7,760 bases of DNA from an uncultured Clostridia bacterium (GTDB lineage Bacteria; Bacillota; Clostridia; Saccharofermentanales; DTU023). The stretch is taken from positions 1 to 7,760 of the forward strand of contig CAMYEY010000064.1 of assembly GCA_947254895.1 (NCBI GenBank). Direction: 5' to 3'. The notes under the pieces are model-generated. The model was given only the letters and a program-made list of their open reading frames with translations, ran no database searches and had not been told where the DNA came from. Every line of letters begins with the position of its first letter. The first letter of the stretch is position 1. Below are positions 1 to 5,603 of this stretch, in pieces. The translations under genes were made by a program, and so were the position numbers.

Positions 1-1441
1 TAACTAAGCGATCGATCCCGATACCCAAACCGCCCGTGGGAGGTAGACCGTATTCCAGGGCTTCGACATAGTCCTGGTCGGGCAGGCTGGCTTCTTCGTC
101 CCCTTCTTCACGCTTTTTCATCTGAGCCACAAAACGCTCATGCTGGTCTTGAGGGTCATTTAACTCGGAATAGGCGTTACCATATTCTGAGCCACAAATA
201 AAAATTTCAAAACGTTCAGTCAGGCGGGGGTCTGAAGGTTTCTTCTTAGTCAGGGGTGAGATTTCGACGGGGTAGTCATAGATAAAGGTGGGTTGGATCA
301 ACCGGCTCTCACAAAATTCTTCGAAGAAGAGGTTGATGATCTCCCCTCTGGTCATACCGGCTGCTTCTTCTGCAAGCCCCTTTTCAGCCGCAACTGCTTG
401 GGCCTGGGCTGCATCTTCGATCCCATCAAAGTCCACTCCTGTAAATTTGGCAATGGCCTCTTGCATACTCATCCTGGTAAAGGGCGGTGTGAGATCGATC
501 TCCTGTCCCTGGTATGTAATCTTCAAGCTATCATTAACTGCCAAGCAGGCTGAGCTGATCAGCTTTTCCGATATATCCATCATGCCGTGATAATCAGTAT
601 AGGCCTGGTAAAGCTCAATCATGGTAAATTCCGGATTGTGCTTGGTGGACATACCTTCATTTCTAAAGTTACGACCCAGCTCATAGACTCGCTCAAAGCC
701 ACCGACAATCAAACGTTTAAGGTAAAGCTCAGGCGAGATTCTCAGATAGAGATCAAGGTCAAGCGTATTATGGTGGGTAATAAAGGGACGGGCTGAAGCA
801 CCACCTGCAATCAAGTTAAGGATAGGTGTTTCAACTTCAATAAAATCGAGTTCTTCGAGTGTATGGCGAAAGTTGCTGATGATCTTTGATCTCTTTTCAA
901 AAACTTCCTTGATTTCCGGATTCATTACCAAATCCAAATAGCGTTTGCGATACCTGGTATCGGTATCAGTGAGGCCGTGGAATTTTTCCGGCAGAGGTCT
1001 GAGGCACTTACTGAGCAATTTGTAAGCCTGGTTACGGATGGATATTTCACCCTTCTGAGTTGTAAAAACTTCACCCTCAACTTCAACCAGGTCGCCCAAG
1101 TCTAGATTTTGCCAAGCCTTATAGGTTTCTTCACCCAGGGCATCAATTTTCGTAAAAATCTGGATTCTGCCCTGCCTATCTCTCAGGTCAACAAAGGACA
1201 CCTTGCCCATACCACGCTTTCCCATAATCCGGCCGGCTACATGGACGATTTGTCCCTCCAACTCGCTATAGTTATCAATAATTTCTTGACTATGGTGGCT
1301 TTGCTTGGCTGTGGTTACCAGGTAGGGGTCTTTACCTTGTTCCACCAGATCCTTAAGTTTATTAACCCTATTTTGAACCTGGTCCTGAACTTCTCCACCC
1401 GCCTGTTTGTTTACCTGTGCCTGGCTACCCTCTTTGCTCAT
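1..1441 (-). CDS. lysS: Lysyl-tRNA synthetase, class II (C-terminal end off the window)
   Basis: This enzyme charges tRNA-Lys with lysine in the cytoplasm, using ATP. The reading frame is open from the ATG at 1441 to the left edge (480 codons). Visible parts in order: a variable N-terminal helix region (1-60), an OB-fold anticodon-binding domain (about 65-142), and the class II catalytic core. Motif 1 lies around 188-208 and is followed by GGASARPFITHHN (213-225). Motif 2 is FERVYELGRNFRNEG with HNPEFTM (249-274). ELND is at 426-429, and motif 3, GLPPTGGLGIGIDRLV, is at 465-480. All are canonical for LysRS-II. Compared with the usual length of about 490-505 residues, only about 10-25 residues are missing. 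A GAGGG ribosome site lies four bases before the start. It follows greA by 123 bases with no convincing terminator between, so read-through from the greA promoter is likely. No odd residues were seen. Confidence 0.97.
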   Translation of the reverse strand, partial: MSKEGSQAQVNKQAGGEVQDQVQNRVNKLKDLVEQGKDPYLVTTAKQSHHSQEIIDNYSELEGQIVHVAGRIMGKRGMGKVSFVDLRDRQGRIQIFTKIDALGEETYKAWQNLDLGDLVEVEGEVFTTQKGEISIRNQAYKLLSKCLRPLPEKFHGLTDTDTRYRKRYLDLVMNPEIKEVFEKRSKIISNFRHTLEELDFIEVETPILNLIAGGASARPFITHHNTLDLDLYLRISPELYLKRLIVGGFERVYELGRNFRNEGMSTKHNPEFTMIELYQAYTDYHGMMDISEKLISSACLAVNDSLKITYQGQEIDLTPPFTRMSMQEAIAKFTGVDFDGIEDAAQAQAVAAEKGLAEEAAGMTRGEIINLFFEEFCESRLIQPTFIYDYPVEISPLTKKKPSDPRLTERFEIFICGSEYGNAYSELNDPQDQHERFVAQMKKREEGDEEASLPDQDYVEALEYGLPPTGGLGIGIDRLV

Positions 1442-1564
1442 ATATCCCTCTATCTTTCTTTTAGTCCTGTCCTCTTTACTTTACCTAATACTCACGACCA
1501 GCCGGCAACAAGCCCCCGTTGATCAGATCGACTAGGGCCTACTTTCTAGTGTGAATAAGGTCGG

Positions 1565-2041
1565 CTATTTTTCAATCCCAAGGATCTTGTAGTCCAGCTC
1601 TCCTGATGGTGATCTAACCGTTACGGTTTCTCCGACTGAACGGCCCATGATAGCCTGACCAACCGGAGATTCGTTAGAAATTTTTTCTTTGAAAATATCT
1701 TCTTCCTGTGGTCCAACGATTGTGTAAGTCATCTCTTCGTTGAATTCCAAATCCAGCAAGGTGACTCTTGAGCCTAGGCTGACCTTTTCATTAGATATAT
1801 CGGTATCTTCTATCACCTGTGCGTGTTTGAGGATGCCCTCTATCTCAGCAATCCGGCCCTCATTTTTAGCCTGGGCCTCTTTTGCATCATCGTATTCAGA
1901 GTTTTCAGAGAGGTCGCCCAGGGCCCGGGCTTCCTTTAAACGCTCCGCTATCTCAATTGATAACTCAGTCTTACGTTTCTCTAACTCCTCTTGCAGCTCT
2001 TTTATACCTTCAAAGGTCATCTCATAGACTTTATTAGCCAT
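1565..2041 (-). CDS. greA: Transcription elongation factor GreA
   Basis: GreA enters the secondary channel of RNA polymerase and stimulates cleavage of backtracked RNA, rescuing stalled complexes. From the start chosen here the protein has 158 residues, the usual length for the family. The N-terminal coiled coil (about 8-75) carries the tip signature ARALGDLSENSEYDDAKEA (38-56), with the acidic residues Asp43 and Glu46 that act at the polymerase active site. The C-terminal FKBP-like domain ends with SPVGQAIMGRSVGE and a final ILGIEK. An upstream in-frame ATG at 2065 would add eight residues (MKKRGKID). I prefer the ATG at 2041 because GAGGT lies nine bases before it, the upstream ATG has no clear ribosome site, and homologues begin near MANK. 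A promoter is seen upstream at 2161-2189. The neighbour downstream is lysS, an arrangement I recall from other Bacillota. Confidence 0.96.
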   Translation of the reverse strand: MANKVYEMTFEGIKELQEELEKRKTELSIEIAERLKEARALGDLSENSEYDDAKEAQAKNEGRIAEIEGILKHAQVIEDTDISNEKVSLGSRVTLLDLEFNEEMTYTIVGPQEEDIFKEKISNESPVGQAIMGRSVGETVTVRSPSGELDYKILGIEK

Positions 2042-2050
2042 ATCAATTTT

Positions 2051-2055
2051 ACCTC
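2051..2055 (-). promoter_or_regulatory. Ribosome binding site deciding the greA start
   Basis: GAGGT on the minus strand, nine bases before the ATG at 2041. It lies inside the eight-codon extension that a longer reading frame from 2065 would have, which argues for translation beginning at 2041. Confidence 0.7.
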
Positions 2056-2160
2056 GCTTTTTCATCGTATTTCATAAGCCCATTCGGGCAGCTTGTTTAC
2101 CTTCGGTAAGTCTCAACCTATCTTTATGCCTACCCTAAGGAGGACAGACAGTGCCAGCCC

Positions 2161-2179
2161 ATCATATATGATCCGGATC
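2161..2179. repeat. Overlapping palindromes inside the greA promoter
   Basis: Two perfect inverted repeats overlap: ATCATATATGAT (2161-2172) covers the -10 element, and GATCCGGATC (2170-2179) sits almost exactly at the centre of the 17-base spacer. The position suits an operator for a dimeric regulator. No regulator gene is seen nearby, and palindromes this short can arise by chance. Confidence 0.4.
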
Positions 2180-2189
2180 AAATCGGCAA
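2161..2189 (-). promoter_or_regulatory. Sigma-A-type promoter of greA (and probably lysS)
   Basis: On the minus strand, TTGCCG (2184-2189) and TATGAT (2161-2166) are separated by exactly 17 bases. They match the consensus hexamers at four and five of six positions. Transcription would begin near 2154, giving a leader of about 110 bases before greA. The spacer holds a perfect 10-base palindrome, described separately. The promoter lies in the 185-base gap after guaB, so greA-lysS can be expressed independently of pyrG-guaB. Confidence 0.65.
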
Positions 2190-2226
2190 AAATAACCGCA
2201 TGGCCGGGTCGGGGGACTGGATCCGG

Positions 2227-3732
2227 CTACATATCGCTGTCCTTGCGGATAACATCGTGGGCTCCACCCTCAACAATACTTGTAGGAGAGACAACAACCA
2301 ATCTGGCTTTTTCCTTAAACTCATCCAGGCTGATGGAACCACAAGAACACATGGTTGCTTTGATCTTCGCAACGGTACTGTCGACATTATCTTTAAGTTT
2401 GCCGGCATAGGGAACGTAAGAGTCGATCCCCTCTTCGAAAACCATCTTGCCCGAGTGGTTTTCTCCATCATCGTAACGCTGCCAGTTTCTAGCCCTGTTA
2501 GAGCCTTCTCCCCAATATTCCTTAACATAATTACCGTTAACCATGAGGCGACGGGTTGGGCTTTCATCAAAACGGGCAAAGTAACGGCCCAACATGAGGA
2601 AATCCGACCCCATAGCGAGGGCCAGGGTCATGTGGTAATCATAGACAATACCACCGTCAGAGCAAATCGGCACGTAGACACCGGTTTCTTTAAAATAACG
2701 GTCCCTTTCTCTGGCAACAGCGATAACAGCAGATGCTTGGCCACAACCTATCCCTTTTTGCTCCCGGGTAATACAGATTGAACCACCACCGATTCCGACC
2801 TTAACAAAGTCTGCACCGGCGTTCACTAAAAAGCGAAAACCTTCAGCATCGACAACATTACCGGCTCCGATATAGACGGAGTCCCCGTAGTTCTCCCTAA
2901 CCCAGGTCAGGGTATCTTTTTGCCAGTCTGAAAAGCCATCTGAGGAGTCTATGCAAAGGATGTCAGCCCCCGCCTTAACCAGGGCGGGTACCCTCTCCTT
3001 ATAGTCCCGAGTGTTGATCCCGGCACCGACCAGGAGTCGCTTGTCTCCGTCCAGCATTTCATTGGGGTTAGCCTTGTGGCTATCATAGTCTTTGCGGAAA
3101 ACCAGGCTGGTCAACCGACCTTGCTTATCAACTATGGGTAATTGGTTAAGTTTATGTTCCCAAATGATATCGTTAGCCTCACTCAGGCTGACCCCTTCTT
3201 CGGCTGTAATCATATGTTCTATCGGGGTCATAAAATCCTTGACCTTCTCATCTCCGATAATCCTGGAGATCCTGTAGTCACGGCTGGTTACAATACCCAA
3301 TAATTTACCGGTAGAGCTACCGTCATCTGTCACCGGCATAGTAGAGTGGCCGGTTTTTTCCTTGAGTTTAATAACATCCTGAATAGTAGCGTCAGGCCTA
3401 AGATTCGTATCACTTGGAACAAAACCCGCCTTGTACTTCTTAACCTTGGTAATCATCTCAGCCTGGCACTCTATCGCCTGGGAGCCAAAGATAAATGACA
3501 TACCGCCGGTCCTAGCCAAAGCTATAGCCAAACCATCATTAGAAACCGACTGCATGATGGCTGAGGTAAAAGGGATATTAAGACTGATCGGACACTCTTC
3601 CTCCCCCTTACGGTACTTGACCAAAGCGGCCTTTAGGGAGACATTCGCAGGGATACAGTCCTTACTGGTTAGGTTAGGTAAAAGAAGGTATTCGCTAAAG
3701 GTACGTGATAGTTCGTCTTGAATATATGCCAT
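2227..3732 (-). CDS. guaB: IMP dehydrogenase, Tritrichomonas-like type
   Basis: Oxidises IMP to XMP with NAD+, the committed step to guanine nucleotides, in the cytoplasm. The protein has 501 residues. A TIM-barrel catalytic domain is interrupted by two CBS domains (about 104-222; the second begins near VKDFMTP). Catalytic features visible: IDSSDG (261-266), the Cys loop GIGGGSICITRE with nucleophile Cys320, SDGG (358-361), and the flap NWQRYD with the Arg419-Tyr420 dyad that activates water. The text after the Cys loop, QKGIGCGQASAV, and the N-terminal FSEYLLLPNLTSKDCIP resemble the protozoan Tritrichomonas foetus enzyme as I recall it (RGQATAV), not the usual bacterial GIGPGSICTTR loop. A strong GGAGGA ribosome site lies five bases before the ATG. 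The gene follows pyrG by 48 bases with no clear terminator and is likely in the same transcript. The function is secure; the subclass assignment rests on remembered sequence. Confidence 0.96.
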   Translation of the reverse strand: MAYIQDELSRTFSEYLLLPNLTSKDCIPANVSLKAALVKYRKGEEECPISLNIPFTSAIMQSVSNDGLAIALARTGGMSFIFGSQAIECQAEMITKVKKYKAGFVPSDTNLRPDATIQDVIKLKEKTGHSTMPVTDDGSSTGKLLGIVTSRDYRISRIIGDEKVKDFMTPIEHMITAEEGVSLSEANDIIWEHKLNQLPIVDKQGRLTSLVFRKDYDSHKANPNEMLDGDKRLLVGAGINTRDYKERVPALVKAGADILCIDSSDGFSDWQKDTLTWVRENYGDSVYIGAGNVVDAEGFRFLVNAGADFVKVGIGGGSICITREQKGIGCGQASAVIAVARERDRYFKETGVYVPICSDGGIVYDYHMTLALAMGSDFLMLGRYFARFDESPTRRLMVNGNYVKEYWGEGSNRARNWQRYDDGENHSGKMVFEEGIDSYVPYAGKLKDNVDSTVAKIKATMCSCGSISLDEFKEKARLVVVSPTSIVEGGAHDVIRKDSDM

Positions 3733-3780
3733 ATTTTTCCTCCGGCTCCATTTAATTTTACTTAGCCCAATTCAAGGGGC

Positions 3781-5430
3781 TTATCCGTTATGTTTTGTCT
3801 TATTATACAGTAAAGTTGCCTCAATAAATGCCACAAAAATGGGGTGAGGTTTAACTGGACGCGACTTAAATTCCGGATGAGAAATAAGTCCCAGATAGAA
3901 AGGATGGTCAGGAAACTCAACCGCCTCAACCAAACTACCGTCAGGTGAATAGCCGGAAAATACCAGGCCTGCCTCAAGTAAAGGTCCCTGCCAAGCTAAA
4001 TTAAACTCTCTCCTATGATGGTGGCGTTCAGAAGTCTCTGTTGTCTTGTAAATTTGGGCCAACATACTATCCTCTTTAATTTTCATCGGATAGGCGCCCA
4101 AACGAATAGGCCGTTCAAGAAGGGGGATATTTTCCAAATTATTCTTATCTTCTTCGGTAAGGGCTGCATAGTAGAAAATATCGGAGCAGGGCTTTTCACA
4201 CTCGTCCGTATGGGCATCCTTGATTCCGGCAATATTTCTGGCAATTTCGACCACGCCCATCTGCATACCTAGGCCAAGTCCAAGGTAGGGTATCTTGTTG
4301 ATCCGGGCATACTCAGCGGCCTTAATCATGCCTTCCATACCCCGTGGTCCAAAGCCTCCGGGGATAAGCATAGAGTCGATACCTTCAAAGATCTCATCTA
4401 ATTCTTCCGGTGACTTGTCTTCCAACTTATCACTATCTACCCAAACGATTTCCGAGTTAGCTCCGCAACGGACAGAGGCATGGAGAATGGCCTCAACCGA
4501 AGAAAGGTAGGCATCCTGCATCACAACATACTTACCGACCAAGGCAATCTTGATCTTCTTTGTCGCATACTGAATTTGTTCATTAAGTCTTTTCCAGGAG
4601 CTCAGGTCGGGTTCAACAAACTGGGCAATTCCTAGCTGGTTACAAACGACATTGGCAAAACCTTGTTCTTCAAAGTAGAGTGGCAGAGCATATACCGTGG
4701 GCACATCAAGATTTTCAATAACATTTTCAAACTTGACGTTACAGAAAGAGGCCACCTTTTCTTTAGTTGCTTGGTCGATCGGATATTCTGATCTGAGAAC
4801 CAGGATGTCCGGCTGAACACCATAAGAAAGGAGTTTTTGGACAGAGTGCTGGGTGGGTTTGGTCTTGAGTTCACCCGGATTCTTGAGATAAGGTAAGAGG
4901 GTTACGTGGATAAAGAGGCAGTTGGCCCGGCCGACCTTATAGCTGATCTGCCGCATAGCTTCAATGTAGGGTGTACTCTCCATATCACCGATGGTCCCAC
5001 CGATTTCAACAATCACAACATCGGTTGGTTCCTTTCGGGAGACCTTAAACATATGCTCTTTTATCTCATTTATTATATGGGGAACAACTTGTACCGTTCC
5101 GCCATTATAGAAGCCCTTGCGTTCACGCTCGATAACTTCTTGATAGATCTGGCCGGAGGTTATATCTGACTCAACAGATAAGTTAACATCTGTAAAACGT
5201 TCGTAATGACCAATATCGAGGTCGGTTTCAGCCCCATCCTCAGTAATAAATTTTTCACCATGTTGAATAGGGTTCATTAAGGCAGTGTCTACATTTATGT
5301 AGGGGTCAAATTTTTGTGTAACAACACTAAGTCCACGGGCCTTAAGCAGAGCACCGAGGGCTGAGGCAGTTATCCCCTTGCCTAAACCTGAAACAACACC
5401 ACCTGTGACAAAAATATATTTGGTTGACAT
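3781..5430 (-). CDS. pyrG: CTP synthase lacking the catalytic Cys of its glutaminase domain
   Basis: CTP synthase aminates UTP to CTP with ATP, normally using ammonia tunnelled from glutamine. From the ATG at 5430 it has 549 residues, normal for the family. The N-terminal synthetase domain is intact: P-loop TGGVVSGLGKG (9-19), EDGAETDLDIGHYERF (64-79), EIGGTIGDMEST (142-153) and KTKPTQHSV (190-198). The class I glutamine amidotransferase domain (about 294-545) keeps the oxyanion segment PGGFGPRG, and HPE (518-520) supplies the His and Glu of the triad. However, the nucleophile elbow reads YLGLGLGMQ instead of YLGICLGMQ. Gly386 (codon GGC, 4273-4275) therefore replaces the Cys, and the usual GGTMRLG is ERPIRLG. 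The enzyme may be ammonia-dependent only, or the base may be wrong. The frame could open at 5487, but an AGAGGT site precedes 5430 and family members begin near MSTKYIFVTGG. Promoter at 5521-5549; guaB follows. Confidence 0.96.
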   Translation of the reverse strand: MSTKYIFVTGGVVSGLGKGITASALGALLKARGLSVVTQKFDPYINVDTALMNPIQHGEKFITEDGAETDLDIGHYERFTDVNLSVESDITSGQIYQEVIERERKGFYNGGTVQVVPHIINEIKEHMFKVSRKEPTDVVIVEIGGTIGDMESTPYIEAMRQISYKVGRANCLFIHVTLLPYLKNPGELKTKPTQHSVQKLLSYGVQPDILVLRSEYPIDQATKEKVASFCNVKFENVIENLDVPTVYALPLYFEEQGFANVVCNQLGIAQFVEPDLSSWKRLNEQIQYATKKIKIALVGKYVVMQDAYLSSVEAILHASVRCGANSEIVWVDSDKLEDKSPEELDEIFEGIDSMLIPGGFGPRGMEGMIKAAEYARINKIPYLGLGLGMQMGVVEIARNIAGIKDAHTDECEKPCSDIFYYAALTEEDKNNLENIPLLERPIRLGAYPMKIKEDSMLAQIYKTTETSERHHHRREFNLAWQGPLLEAGLVFSGYSPDGSLVEAVEFPDHPFYLGLISHPEFKSRPVKPHPIFVAFIEATLLYNKTKHNG

Positions 5431-5520
5431 AGATACCTCTTCTAATATTTTAAATACTTTGAACTCGGCTTGTAGGCCCAATGACATATAAGCTTAACCA
5501 ATATTTAATTACATCTCATT

Positions 5521-5549
5521 ATTCTAATTATTGCCATTAGCGATGTCAA
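5521..5549 (-). promoter_or_regulatory. Sigma-A-type promoter of pyrG-guaB
   Basis: On the minus strand, a perfect TTGACA (5544-5549) is followed after exactly 17 bases by TAGAAT (5521-5526), five of six matches to the -10 consensus. Transcription would begin near 5514, leaving a leader of about 84 bases before the pyrG start. The promoter overlaps a divergent promoter on the other strand, so the two probably compete for polymerase. Confidence 0.75.
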
Positions 5550-5560
5550 TTTAGTATCAT
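5531..5560 (+). promoter_or_regulatory. Divergent promoter of the membrane-protein operon
   Basis: TTGCCA (5531-5536) and TATCAT (5555-5560) are separated by 18 bases on the plus strand. They match the consensus hexamers at four or five of six positions. Transcription would begin near 5567, about 37 bases before the ATG at 5604, with the ribosome site AGGGGG at 5593-5598 between. It shares 19 base pairs with the stronger pyrG promoter on the opposite strand. Confidence 0.55.
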
Positions 5561-5603
5561 GAGCCTAACAGAAAAAATTTTAACGAGATCCTAGGGGGAA
5601 ATT

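Noticed and set aside
1109..1522. Open frame of 137 codons on the plus strand
   Set aside because: It lies antisense to lysS and its upstream region, where the minus strand encodes a complete set of LysRS motifs. The translation has no family features.
1442..1564. Possible separate lysS promoter or T-box leader
   Set aside because: No pair of hexamers with acceptable spacing was found, and the 123-base gap shows none of the T-box conserved elements and no terminator stem with a T tract.
2066..2100. Small hairpin GCCC-GAAT-GGGC in the greA leader
   Set aside because: A four-base stem is common by chance and lacks a T tract or known riboswitch context.
2188..2227. Possible guaB terminator: GCCGG/CCGGC with inner GTC/GAC stem, then TTATTTTT on the minus strand
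   Set aside because: The stem is interrupted by a five-base bulge, the T-rich tract begins seven bases after the stem, and that tract overlaps the greA -35 element. Too weak to call as an intrinsic terminator.
2200..2781. Open frame of 193 codons on the plus strand
   Set aside because: It is fully antisense to guaB, whose catalytic residues are encoded there. It has no ribosome site or recognisable domain.
3762..3977. Minus-strand frame of 71 codons overlapping the end of pyrG
   Set aside because: It is an out-of-frame shadow of the PyrG C terminus, which is intact with its HPE motif.
5431..5487. N-terminal extension of PyrG from the ATG at 5487
   Set aside because: The extra 19 residues do not resemble CTP synthase, the ATG lacks a good ribosome site, and AGAGGT precedes the ATG at 5430, where homologues begin.
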